DNA of 64,000 nt, taken from positions 62,001 through 126,000 of the forward strand of contig NZ_MIEK01000078.1 of NCBI RefSeq assembly GCF_001742285.1, read 5' to 3'. Source of the DNA: Enterococcus rivorum (GTDB lineage: Bacteria; Bacillota; Bacilli; Lactobacillales; Enterococcaceae). Numbering within the stretch: position 1 is the stretch's first letter; each line of letters opens with the position of its first letter. Below are positions 24,760-33,791 of this stretch, piece by piece. The notes beneath the pieces were generated by a model that saw only the letters and a program-made list of their open reading frames with translations, did not search any database and had not been told where the DNA came from. The position numbers and the translations under genes are program-made.

Positions 24760-25713
24760 ATGGATATTTTAGCAAATTTATTAAATGGTATGCTGGTTTT
24801 CTCAACAGCTTTAATTTTTGCTGCGTTAGGCGGTATGCTCTCTGAAAGAGTTGGCGTGACAAATATCGGTATTGAAGGATTTATGGTATCAGGTGCGTTT
24901 GCTTCAGCGGTAACTGCTTATTATGCAGAACAGAGTGGTATGGGTGCGTTAACGCCTTGGTTAGGCTTGCTGGGAGCTTTTATCTTTACGTTAATTTTTT
25001 CAGGAATTCATGCGATTGCAACGCTGAAATATCATGCAGATCAAGTTGTAAGTGGAGTAGTCATTAATATGCTAGCTACCAGTTCAACCTTCTTTTTAGT
25101 CAAAATGATTTTCGCTGGTTCAGCCGAAACACCGATTATTACTCATGTCTTAAAAAAAATTCGAATTCCGATTTTGAGTGATTTGCCGTTTGTGGGTAAG
25201 GTACTATTTAATGCGTACCCAACTACTTATTTAGCGTTCTTATTAGTTGGACTATTGTTCTTTATTTTTTTCAGAACCCCACTTGGCCTTCGCCTAAGAG
25301 TCATTGGTGAAAACCCTAGTGCTGCAGCCACAGCCGGGGTCAATGTTATGAAAATAAAATATATTTCAGTATTATTAAGTGGTTCAATTGCTGCGTTAGG
25401 TGGAGCGACAATTGTTTTAACCTCCAATAGTAATTTTGCCTTCAATACCATTTCAGGCCAAGGGTATATTGCTTTGGCAGCGGTAATTTTTGGTCGTTGG
25501 CATCCAGTAGGCGTAATGGCTGGGGCATTGTTCTTTGGCTTAGCTCAAGCGATTAAAGACCAATTTCAAATTTTTGATTTTGCAGCAGCGATTCCTAACG
25601 AATTCTTTTATATGTTGCCGTATTTACTGACTTTAATCGTATTACTGATTGCAGGTGGTAAAACCAAAGCCCCAAGTGCTTTAGGCGAACATTACGATGT
25701 TGGGAAACGTTAA
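24760..25713 (+). CDS. ABC transporter permease, nucleoside type (NupC/YufQ-like)
   Basis: Second membrane subunit, 317 residues with about eight helices. Family motifs are GGMLSERVGVTNIGIEGFMV (about 24-43), the coupling-loop GENPSAAATAGVNVMKIKY (about 187-205) and GYIALAAVIFGRWHPVG (about 238-254). Preceded by GAAGGAGGG. Fourth gene of the nucleoside uptake operon. Confidence 0.95.
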   Translation: MDILANLLNGMLVFSTALIFAALGGMLSERVGVTNIGIEGFMVSGAFASAVTAYYAEQSGMGALTPWLGLLGAFIFTLIFSGIHAIATLKYHADQVVSGVVINMLATSSTFFLVKMIFAGSAETPIITHVLKKIRIPILSDLPFVGKVLFNAYPTTYLAFLLVGLLFFIFFRTPLGLRLRVIGENPSAAATAGVNVMKIKYISVLLSGSIAALGGATIVLTSNSNFAFNTISGQGYIALAAVIFGRWHPVGVMAGALFFGLAQAIKDQFQIFDFAAAIPNEFFYMLPYLLTLIVLLIAGGKTKAPSALGEHYDVGKR

Positions 25714-25727
25714 AAGGAGCGGATTGA

Positions 25728-27014
25728 TTGAAGACTTTTTTAGAAACTAGATTTCATTTGACGGAAGAAGAGACAACCGTTCGCAAGGAAATCTTAGCGG
25801 GAGTTACGACGTTTATCGCGATTTCATATATTATAGCGGTCAATGGAACGATTTTAAGTTTAGCTGGGATGTCTTATGAGTGGGTCACGATTTCTACAGG
25901 TTTGACGGCATTTATTGGTTGTATGCTAATGGCTTTTCGAGCCAATTCCCCACTTGTTTTAGTTCCAGGAATGGGCGATAATGCGTTTTTCGTCTTTGTT
26001 TTAGTAACTTCTTTCGGGCTAACTTGGCAACAAGCAATAGCAGCAACCTTGATTGCTGGAATTTTATTCTTAATCATTTCTTCTGAGAAGATTGCAGATT
26101 ACTTGGAACGCTCAATTCCCAAAACCTTAATTGCCGCAATGACGGCTGGAATTGGTTTGTTTATTGCTTTTTTAGGTTTTAAAAATGGAGGAATCATTGT
26201 CAGTAACCCTAATACTTTTGTTAGCTTGGGGAATTTAAGAGAAGCAGTGCCTCTTGTGACATTGGTTACTCTAGTGCTGATGTTGATTCTGTATTTGAAA
26301 AATATTAAAGGAAATTTTTTAATAGGCATTATCGGAGGAACTATTTTAGCTGGTTTTCTTGGACTAGTGAACTTTTCAGGTATTTCAGAGGGTGGTTTTT
26401 CACTAAGTGGTTACCATAATCAGTTATTTGCCTTTGATTTTTCCAAAATGGCTACGTTTAATTTTTGGATTGCTGTTTTTGCTTTAACCATGTTGATTGT
26501 GTTTCAAAATATGGGGGCGCAACTGGGCATGTTGCCTGATAAACGCAAGTTTAAAATGTCTTTTCGAGCAAATGCAATCTCAGTGGTTGTTGCCGCGTGT
26601 TTAGGTACTTGTTCCACCACTTCAGCAGCTGAAAATGCTGCTGGGATAGCAGTTGGTGGGAAAACTGGTTTGACCTCGTTAGTTGCAGGTGCTTTGTTTT
26701 TACCGGCTATCTTATTTGTTTCAGTTTTTAAAATTATTCCACAAAGTGCCATCTCACCAGTATTGATTATTGTTGGTTGTTTGATGATGACCTCCGTTCA
26801 AAATATTATGTGGCAGGATTTTACAGAAGCTTTTCCAGCCTATTTAATGATTGTTATGATGCCTTTGACTTTTAATGTCGCAAACGGTATTGCTTTAGGT
26901 TTTATTGCATATCCTTTATTAAAATTTGTCATGGGAAAACGCAAAGAAGTGACGCCTTTAATGTATGGTTTAGCGATGTTATTTTTGACTTATTTTATTT
27001 TAGGACCGATGTAA
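25728..27014 (+). CDS. NCS2/AzgA-type purine permease
   Basis: Membrane transporter of 428 residues with about 12 to 13 helices, of the adenine/guanine/hypoxanthine group. N-terminal TTVRKEILAGVTTFIAISYI, then LVPGMGDNAFFVFVLV (about 75-90), TAGIGLFIAFLGFKNGGI (about 138-155) and the substrate-loop CLGTCSTTSAAENAAGIAVG (about 289-308). Start is TTG 25728 after AAAGGAGCGG. It lies 14 bases after the nucleoside ABC genes, so base uptake and nucleoside uptake are made together, in keeping with deoD nearby. Confidence 0.93.
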   Translation: MKTFLETRFHLTEEETTVRKEILAGVTTFIAISYIIAVNGTILSLAGMSYEWVTISTGLTAFIGCMLMAFRANSPLVLVPGMGDNAFFVFVLVTSFGLTWQQAIAATLIAGILFLIISSEKIADYLERSIPKTLIAAMTAGIGLFIAFLGFKNGGIIVSNPNTFVSLGNLREAVPLVTLVTLVLMLILYLKNIKGNFLIGIIGGTILAGFLGLVNFSGISEGGFSLSGYHNQLFAFDFSKMATFNFWIAVFALTMLIVFQNMGAQLGMLPDKRKFKMSFRANAISVVVAACLGTCSTTSAAENAAGIAVGGKTGLTSLVAGALFLPAILFVSVFKIIPQSAISPVLIIVGCLMMTSVQNIMWQDFTEAFPAYLMIVMMPLTFNVANGIALGFIAYPLLKFVMGKRKEVTPLMYGLAMLFLTYFILGPM

Positions 27015-27260
27015 AAACTAAATCATAGAAGCGCATGTCAGGTAAAATAGAATAGATTTGGTTCATTAAAGCTGTTAGAAATATCGTGGATGCAATATAA
27101 TTAATACAAACTATAAATATTTCTAAACAATCTAATAAAAATTAATGATGAAAAATTTTTAATCTAACAAAATTGATAGATGTTTGAAAGATGATTCCGA
27201 AGACTTCCTGTTTTTTGTAGTTTACAATGACTATAAGAAACGTTGAGGGAAGTGTCGGAG

Positions 27261-28055
27261 ATGAATTCATTAACAAAAAATAGATTTAAAGGATTAACAA
27301 CATTTGACTTAAAAGTAATTGGTATTGTCTTGATGTTTATCGATCATATTCACCAGATGTTTGTTCCAATGGGCGCACCTAGCTGGATCGATTGGTTTGG
27401 AAGACCTGTTGCTACGTTATTCTTTTTTGTCAGTGTCGTTGGGTTTAGTCATACAAGAAGTAAAGAAAAATACATGTTCCGATTATATATTGGGATGATA
27501 CTAATGTCCTATGGGAGCTTTGCATTACAAAGAATTGTTGGCTACGAAGAAGTTCAATTAATGAATAATATTTTTCGTGATTTATTAGTGGGTACGATGA
27601 TGATGTACGGAATTGATAAAATCAGTGAAGGATATAAAAGTAAAAAAATTGGTAAAGGATTGTTAGGCTTGGGATTCATTTTGCTCCCTATTGTCTCTTC
27701 TGCATTGTTAATAATGCTTATGTCAAATCTTACTACCGCAATTATTGCAGCAAATATCGCTAACTTTGTTCCAGCATTAATGTTTACTGAAAATGGTTTG
27801 ATGGTGTTGCTAATTCCGCTAATGTATCTAGCAAGAAATCAACGTTGGTTACAATGTTTAATGATTGTTTTAGCAGCGGTATTTTTCTTTTCACAAGGAT
27901 CAACCCAGTGGATAATGATTTTTGCTGTGATTCCAATGTTATTATTTAATGGCGAAAAAGGTAAAGGGATGAGAAACTTTTTCTATATCTTTTATCCAGC
28001 CCATATTTGGATTTTATATTTAATTTCAGCCTATATCTTCACGCATTTTTATTGA
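27261..28055 (+). CDS. TraX-family membrane protein
   Basis: Membrane protein of 264 residues with eight or nine helices. It shows the TraX pattern: LTTFDLKVIGIVLMFIDHIH (about 12-31) and WIDWFGRPVATLFFFVSVVG (about 41-60), ending with IFYPAHIWILYLISAY. TraX of F plasmids acetylates pilin; chromosomal relatives in Firmicutes are probable membrane acyltransferases of unknown target. ATG 27261 follows GAGGGA ten bases upstream; another in-frame start 18 bases earlier overlaps it. Monocistronic, terminator at 28087. Confidence 0.88.
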   Translation: MNSLTKNRFKGLTTFDLKVIGIVLMFIDHIHQMFVPMGAPSWIDWFGRPVATLFFFVSVVGFSHTRSKEKYMFRLYIGMILMSYGSFALQRIVGYEEVQLMNNIFRDLLVGTMMMYGIDKISEGYKSKKIGKGLLGLGFILLPIVSSALLIMLMSNLTTAIIAANIANFVPALMFTENGLMVLLIPLMYLARNQRWLQCLMIVLAAVFFFSQGSTQWIMIFAVIPMLLFNGEKGKGMRNFFYIFYPAHIWILYLISAYIFTHFY

Positions 28056-28086
28056 TAGCTTGTAACAATAACTAAAATCTATGAAT

Positions 28087-28129
28087 CGACCAGATGACTT
28101 TTATGCAAAGTTGTCTGGTCGTTTTTTTT
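28087..28129 (+). terminator. Terminator after the TraX-like gene
   Basis: CGACCAGA pairs with TCTGGTCG, with inner ACTTT/AAAGT, followed by eight T. Confidence 0.9.
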
Positions 28130-28222
28130 ATAAAAATGAAACCGATTACGATTGGATGTTATATAATAAAGAGACTTGTAATATTGAGGTTTATGAATAG
28201 TTGGTAAAAGGAGAAGTTTTTG

Positions 28223-29539
28223 GTGAAAGAAATTGAAGATTATGTAAGCACCTTAAAGAATTATCTCTCCTATTATGAGGAAAAAGGCTATCTATGGGGG
28301 AATTTAATTGTAATAGATGAAGGGAAAATAGTGGTTGAAAAAAGGCATGGGTTGTCGTCTGTAGAATTTACGATTAAAAATAATTCAAAGACACGGTTTC
28401 AAATAGGTTCCTTGACTAAAGCCTTTACGGCTATGCTTATGTTCATTTTGTATCAAGAAAAGAAGGTAGACATCCATGAAAGCATCAATCAATATATAAA
28501 AGATTTTCCAAATAGTAAGAGAATAACAATCTATCACTGTCTAACTTGTAGTTCTGGCATACCAAACTTCACCTCGTTTGATAATTTTTGGGAAGAAACG
28601 ATGCGTATGAATTGGACGTTAACAGAGATGATCGACTCATTTAAAAATAAAGAAAGAGCTTTTGAACCAGGGGCACAATTTTCTTACTCTTCTTCAGACT
28701 ACTTAGTCCTCACTAAAATAATAGAAGCGGTAACGCAAATTAGTTATGGAGAAGCCTTAAAAAAGTATATTTTAGAACCGCTAGGAATGAATGACACGGG
28801 CTGTCTAAACGAAAGGGATATTGTTGAGAACTTAGCAGATAGTTACAGTTATTGGGGAACAGAGATTCAAGCAGCTAAAACAGATAGGTCATTTCCATTA
28901 GGGGCATATGGTATTTTTTCGACGACAAGAGATTTAGCGATTTGGCTTCAAGCAATAAAAGAAAATAAATTGATTAGTGAGAACTTTAAGAAACAAATGC
29001 TCCAACCTTTTCAGGAAACCTATGCTTGTGGTTGGGATATTTCTGAAATTTTAGGGTTTACCTGTTATCAACATTTTGGAGATATTGATGGCTTTGTTAG
29101 TTCCGTCAAGCATTTAGAAAAAGATAATTTTACAGTCATATTTTTAAGTAACTTAGAGGTGATTCCTGTGACAGAGATTACCGCACAGATTGCTAAGATT
29201 AGATTAGGTAAAGAGTTTACTCATCCGATAGAATTGGACGTTCAATTAGATAGAAAGAGTATGGAAGGAATAACTGGAGAATATGTGAATAACACTAAAA
29301 AGATTTTCTTTGAAATAAAAATGGAACGAGAGAGGTTGTACTTGTATATTGCTAAGAAATACGAGATTATGTATAAATTTCAATTGCATCTGGAAAAAAC
29401 ACAAGAAGGAGAAATTTACCTGCAAACAGATAGAGTCGATGAAAGAATTACTTTTTGGAGTAAGCAAGATTTGTTAAGGGGGAATTGTATCTATAAAGAT
29501 TATTCAGGGGAGAAATTTGAATGCCAGAAGTTGAAGTAA
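28223..29539 (+). CDS. Serine hydrolase, class C beta-lactamase/PBP-like
   Basis: A 438-residue protein of the beta-lactamase (class C) family. Catalytic Ser/Lys motif is SLTK in QIGSLTKAF (about 61-69), the Tyr motif is YSS in FSYSSSDYLVL (about 152-162), and the third motif is HFG in QHFGDIDGF (about 276-284) in place of KTG. The last 100 residues form an extra beta-rich domain. No signal peptide is evident, so it may act inside the cell, perhaps as an esterase or peptidase. The start is GTG 28223 or the preceding TTG 28220; AAGGAG at 28208-28213 serves either. Confidence 0.87.
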   Translation: MKEIEDYVSTLKNYLSYYEEKGYLWGNLIVIDEGKIVVEKRHGLSSVEFTIKNNSKTRFQIGSLTKAFTAMLMFILYQEKKVDIHESINQYIKDFPNSKRITIYHCLTCSSGIPNFTSFDNFWEETMRMNWTLTEMIDSFKNKERAFEPGAQFSYSSSDYLVLTKIIEAVTQISYGEALKKYILEPLGMNDTGCLNERDIVENLADSYSYWGTEIQAAKTDRSFPLGAYGIFSTTRDLAIWLQAIKENKLISENFKKQMLQPFQETYACGWDISEILGFTCYQHFGDIDGFVSSVKHLEKDNFTVIFLSNLEVIPVTEITAQIAKIRLGKEFTHPIELDVQLDRKSMEGITGEYVNNTKKIFFEIKMERERLYLYIAKKYEIMYKFQLHLEKTQEGEIYLQTDRVDERITFWSKQDLLRGNCIYKDYSGEKFECQKLK

Positions 29540-29573
29540 ATCATTGCTGGTTGCAAGAATACGTTGTAATTAA

Positions 29574-29638
29574 TTGGTAAAAGACGCTAATTTTTACCAA
29601 GGCTATCATTGGGAAAAGTTATCTAATGCTTGTATAAT
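29574..29638 (+). promoter_or_regulatory. Promoter of the sulfatase gene with upstream inverted repeat
   Basis: TTGGGA (29609-29614) and TATAAT (29633-29638) are 18 bp apart. Just upstream, TTGGTAAAA at 29574-29582 and TTTTACCAA at 29592-29600 form a near-perfect inverted repeat, either an operator or the terminator hairpin of the previous gene without a T-tract. Confidence 0.65.
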
Positions 29639-29755
29639 CCGAAGTGTAAGAGACTAAAAAATAGGTAATTGAAAGTTTTTTATGGGATAGAATTTTTTGT
29701 CATCGCCTATTTTTTACTCAATTACTTTTTGAATAATATTCTAGGAGGAATTTTT

Positions 29756-31663
29756 ATGTCAAAAGCTATTCAGCCAAAAGATGCGACAATCTTTACCAAA
29801 GCATTACTTGAACAAGCAAAAAAAGAGCTTCCTTTTGAAAATGTAGCCGATTTCGAGAATGCGATTAAAGGCTTTATGGGAACCAAAGATCCATTAGTCA
29901 TTGCTGATGAGGAAAAGCATATTAATTGGAATTTAAAAGAGTACGATTTTATCTCGACTAATGACGAGGCACCAGAATCAGTTCATCCTAGCTTATGGAG
30001 AAAAGCGCAACTGAATATGAATAACGGATTATACAAAGTAACCGATCGTGTTTATCAAGTGAGAGGGTTCGATTTGTCGAATATGACGATTATCGAAGGC
30101 GAGACAGGATTAATTATTATAGATACGCTGATTTCAACAGAAACGGCTGCCGCTGCACTAGACTTATATTTTGACTATCGTCCTAAAAAACCAATTGTTT
30201 GTATTATGTATACTCATTCCCATGTCGATCATTACGGAGGAGCAGCAGGTTTAGTAGATAAAGCAGATATCCTAAGTGGAAAAATTGAAGTCGTGGCACC
30301 AGAAGATTTTACATTTGAAGCCGTAGTTGAAAATGTTTTTGCTGGAAATGCTATGATTCGACGCTCTGAATATATGTATGGGGCTGGACTTAGTCGTGGA
30401 GTAAAAGGACAAGTAGATGCTGGACTTGGAAAAAATACGTCTAAAGGAACAATTTCTTTAATAGAACCAACAGATATCATTACAAAAGATCATGAAACTC
30501 GAATAATTGATGGGGTTAAGATGGAATTTTTAATGGTTCCACATACAGAAGCACCTACCGAATTTGTCATCTATTTCCCTGATTTTAAAATGCTGAATAT
30601 TGCAGAGATAGCAGTTCATACGATGCACAATATATTGACGTTAAGAGGAGCACAAATCCGAGATTCTTATAAATGGTGGAAAGACCTTGATAAAGTAATC
30701 GCAGCATTTGAAGATCGTTATGAAATTTGTATTGGACAACATCACTGGCCTACATGGGGCAACGCTGAGATAAGCGACTTTTTGAAACATCAACGTGATC
30801 TATATAAATACATTCATGACCAAACACTTCATTTTATTAACAAAGGATACACCGCAACAGAAATTGCTGAATCAGTAAAACTCCCACAAGGGTTAGAAGA
30901 AAAATGGTATTTACGTGGACATTATGGAACACTCAATCACAATATAAAAGCTGTTTACCAATTTTATATTGGTTGGTATTCTGGACATCCCTCAGATTTG
31001 TATCCATTGCCACCAGAAGACGTAGCTAAAAAGTACGTTGAAGCGATGGGAGGAATCGAACGTGTTATGACTATTGCAACCACAGCTTTTAATGACGGAG
31101 ACTATCGTTGGGGAGCCGAACTTTTGAAACATGCGGTATTTTTTGACGAAACAAATCAAGAAGCGAAAGAGTTGTTAGCTGATACTTTTGAACAGTTAGG
31201 GTATCAATCAGAATCTGGTCCCTGGAGAAATGTTTTCTTAACCGGAGCTGCTGAATTGAGAGGAGCGAAACCGCAAACCATTACGAAAGGAGTCAACGAG
31301 GATGTTTTAGCAGGAATGCCATTTGATTTATTATTAGACTTTCTAGGAATTCGTCTAAATAGTGAACGAGCTTCTGGAAAGAAGCTGTCAATGACTTGGA
31401 AGCTAGAAGATGTATCAGAAGAATATTCTATTGAAGTAGAAAATTCTGTGCTGGTTTATAGAAAAGGAAAAACGGATAAAAAGGTCGATTTAACCTTAAC
31501 TACGACCAGAGAAATATGTAATCAGTTGTTTAGTGGATCAGGAAACTTTAAACAGTTTTTAGAATCAGGAAAAATTACTTGTATTGGAGACATGTCTATT
31601 TTAACTGAATTTATTTCTCTATTGGATAATTTTGACCCAGTATTCAATATAGTGACGCCTTAG
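29756..31663 (+). CDS. Alkyl/aryl-sulfatase of the SdsA1/YjcS metallo-beta-lactamase type
   Basis: Hydrolase of 635 residues that cleaves sulfate esters of primary alkyl alcohols in characterised relatives. Residues 90-330 are the metallo-beta-lactamase core with the di-zinc motif THSHVDHYGG (about 153-162), VPHTEAPTE and CIGQHHWPTWGN. A helical dimerisation region follows, and the last 120 residues form an SCP2-like lipid-binding domain (LLLDFLGIRLNSERASGKKL). ATG 29756 follows AGGAGG; the frame runs 29 codons further up but without a ribosome site. No signal peptide, so probably cytoplasmic, unlike SdsA1. The two regulator genes that follow may not relate to it. Confidence 0.9.
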   Translation: MSKAIQPKDATIFTKALLEQAKKELPFENVADFENAIKGFMGTKDPLVIADEEKHINWNLKEYDFISTNDEAPESVHPSLWRKAQLNMNNGLYKVTDRVYQVRGFDLSNMTIIEGETGLIIIDTLISTETAAAALDLYFDYRPKKPIVCIMYTHSHVDHYGGAAGLVDKADILSGKIEVVAPEDFTFEAVVENVFAGNAMIRRSEYMYGAGLSRGVKGQVDAGLGKNTSKGTISLIEPTDIITKDHETRIIDGVKMEFLMVPHTEAPTEFVIYFPDFKMLNIAEIAVHTMHNILTLRGAQIRDSYKWWKDLDKVIAAFEDRYEICIGQHHWPTWGNAEISDFLKHQRDLYKYIHDQTLHFINKGYTATEIAESVKLPQGLEEKWYLRGHYGTLNHNIKAVYQFYIGWYSGHPSDLYPLPPEDVAKKYVEAMGGIERVMTIATTAFNDGDYRWGAELLKHAVFFDETNQEAKELLADTFEQLGYQSESGPWRNVFLTGAAELRGAKPQTITKGVNEDVLAGMPFDLLLDFLGIRLNSERASGKKLSMTWKLEDVSEEYSIEVENSVLVYRKGKTDKKVDLTLTTTREICNQLFSGSGNFKQFLESGKITCIGDMSILTEFISLLDNFDPVFNIVTP

Positions 31664-31682
31664 AAATGATAAATAGAAAGAA

Positions 31683-31722
31683 ATAGACGAAGCCAAATAA
31701 ATTGGTTTCGTCTATTTTTTAT
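31683..31722. terminator. Terminator between convergent genes
   Basis: ATAGACGAAGCCAA pairs with TTGGTTTCGTCTAT, followed by a T-tract. It separates the sulfatase gene from the leftward regulator gene. Confidence 0.85.
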
Positions 31723-31739
31723 GGGAAGATTATGGACTT

Positions 31740-33212
31740 TTACAATAGCTGATTGCTAATAAAAAGAATTAAGTCGTTCCAAGAATTTAAATCATAAGGA
31801 TTATCAAGATAGAAGACTTGTTGCTGCTCATTTAACTCTTCAAAAACATCTGAAATGATTATGTCAGCCTTTTTAATAGTAGAAGTAAAACTGATTATGT
31901 TTGGATTAAAGGTCAGATACAAATTATTTTTTATAAATTCATCTAAGTAAATGCTTTTTGAATATTGAATGAAGATAATCAATTTCTTTTTTTGATTTCT
32001 TTTAAGCATGATGTAGAGAATCTCAGCAAGATGAGGTAAAAGATTTTCTTTAGCTTGCTCTCCTATTATATAGCGGCGCAGTTCTTCATTTACAAAACTA
32101 GTTATTTGATTTAATTCTAATTGATTCAGCATTGTCTTTGCACTGTTAGAAGGGTCAAGGGAAGAAACATCAATATCAATATATTGATAATAGATCAATT
32201 GGACAGCTAACAAATAATAATTGGTTAAATAGTCATCTGTGGTCAACTCGACTTTAAATATTTTAGAAAAATTGTTTAAAAAGGTTTTGATGAACTCAGT
32301 TAAAGGTAACCCAGAAGCTAACAGTTCTTTGGAAATAGCTTTTTTTGTATGGGGCGAATCAATATTTGTAATAAAATATCGAGCAGTAAATCCAAAAAGA
32401 GCTTCCTCCTGTTTAATAGCAGAATCAGAGAATAAGGATTTGTCAATAGATTTTATTATGACAGGTGGAAAAACTGTTTGAGAAACAGATTCAAAAATAT
32501 TTAAGTAGTCAAAAAAATTATCAGGCAATTGAATGTGTTTCTTTTTCACGATGATTCGAAAATAAGTGATGGCTTGATAATGAGTAAACTGAGTCAGTTG
32601 ATTTGATGTTGAGATATTATGACTAATAGGCGACTTGATAGTTTGAGCATGGACAGGAGAATAGATAATGGGCATATCAATACCCTTAAATAGCATCCAT
32701 TGACTAAAAAATAGAAATACTCTCAAATTGATTTCCTCACCGACCAAATTTGAACGAGAGTTTGAAGTATCAAATTTGATTTTCAAATGGAACTTTTCAA
32801 GAAATGAATTAAAAACATTAATAGATTTGTACGTATAGGAAGTACTTAAATGTAAGTCTTGAGACAGGCTTTCAATAGAAGGGTAAACTTTGTTAAGCAC
32901 AGCTTCAATGATAGTAGTCCTTTGTGAAGACTTAATGTAATAAAGATGCATTGAGTCAACAATGTAAATTGAATCTAATGTAGGATAATCGACAAGCATC
33001 TTTTGGCCAATTTGAAATAGTTGAACCTCATTAGATGGAAAGACATTAGACAAATCTGATCTTAAAGCTGAAATATGCCGGTAGATGGTGGTGTTTGAAA
33101 TGTTGAAATCTTCCAAAAGTTTAAAAATAGATACCCCATGTTTATTTCCAATTATTTTTTTTAAAATCGCAAATCTTAATTTCTCATTTTTTTTCATTAG
33201 TAGATCATCCAC
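31740..33212 (-). CDS. Mga-like transcriptional regulator (leftward)
   Basis: Large regulator of 490 residues. Two N-terminal helix-turn-helix regions: about 10-60 (FKLLEDFNISNTTIYRHISA) and about 85-130 (SIESLSQDLHLSTSYTYKSI). A long helical region follows, as in Mga/AtxA, with PRD-like stretches, and a C-terminal EIIB-like part (IIFIQYSKSIYLDEF, then ADIIISDVFEELN). Such proteins switch on surface-protein genes. The start is GTG 33212 after AAGAAGGA; an ATG five codons in is the alternative. It is divergent from a second Mga-like gene and beside the WxL locus, which it probably controls. Confidence 0.8.
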   Translation of the reverse strand: MDDLLMKKNEKLRFAILKKIIGNKHGVSIFKLLEDFNISNTTIYRHISALRSDLSNVFPSNEVQLFQIGQKMLVDYPTLDSIYIVDSMHLYYIKSSQRTTIIEAVLNKVYPSIESLSQDLHLSTSYTYKSINVFNSFLEKFHLKIKFDTSNSRSNLVGEEINLRVFLFFSQWMLFKGIDMPIIYSPVHAQTIKSPISHNISTSNQLTQFTHYQAITYFRIIVKKKHIQLPDNFFDYLNIFESVSQTVFPPVIIKSIDKSLFSDSAIKQEEALFGFTARYFITNIDSPHTKKAISKELLASGLPLTEFIKTFLNNFSKIFKVELTTDDYLTNYYLLAVQLIYYQYIDIDVSSLDPSNSAKTMLNQLELNQITSFVNEELRRYIIGEQAKENLLPHLAEILYIMLKRNQKKKLIIFIQYSKSIYLDEFIKNNLYLTFNPNIISFTSTIKKADIIISDVFEELNEQQQVFYLDNPYDLNSWNDLILFISNQLL

Positions 33213-33791
33213 TAGAATTCCTTCTTTCGATTATATGTTACATCCAAATCTAAATTACCGAATCAGTTGGTTAAAAATTTATGTTTATATCATAGCAGAC
33301 AAACTAAGAAGAGTAAAAAAAAATGGGAATAAATTCCTTTTTTTTATTCATGTTTAATCTCTTGAAAATACATTTTTTATATCGATTATATTTATTAGGA
33401 AAATGAAGGGAGAATACTTTTGCTTATTTATAGTAGAAAAAAATTTGAGTACTTTACATTTCTATAGAGAGACCTTTCTATTTCAACTAAATTGATTAGA
33501 TTGTGAGGGATTCTAAGAAAAAAATATTTATCAGTTGAATTGGACATTTCAAAAAAAGCTCTTCGAAGGGGAAAGTTTGGAAATCACGAGTGGCTAATCT
33601 ACGTTATCATGACTATAAGCTTTAAGTCAAATGATTTATGAAAGAACATATATATTGGGTAAAAAAATAGAAATTATCTTTTTTCGGGATAATAAAAAAC
33701 TAAAAAAGATAATCTTGATATATATATAGAATGTATAATCGTATCTAGTTGAAATTTTATGGAATAAAAAATAGAAAGGAGAAAATCTTAA
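33213..33791. other. Long intergenic region between divergent Mga-like genes
   Basis: A 579-bp AT-rich stretch that must carry the promoters of both regulator genes. I see no convincing sigma-A pair at full spacing, no strong hairpin and no gene. Runs of A and T suggest bent DNA, as is common upstream of Mga-controlled genes. Confidence 0.5.

Noticed and set aside
33085-33357. 90-codon rightward frame over the start of the leftward Mga-like gene
   Set aside because: It is mostly antisense to a well-supported coding region and has no ribosome site.
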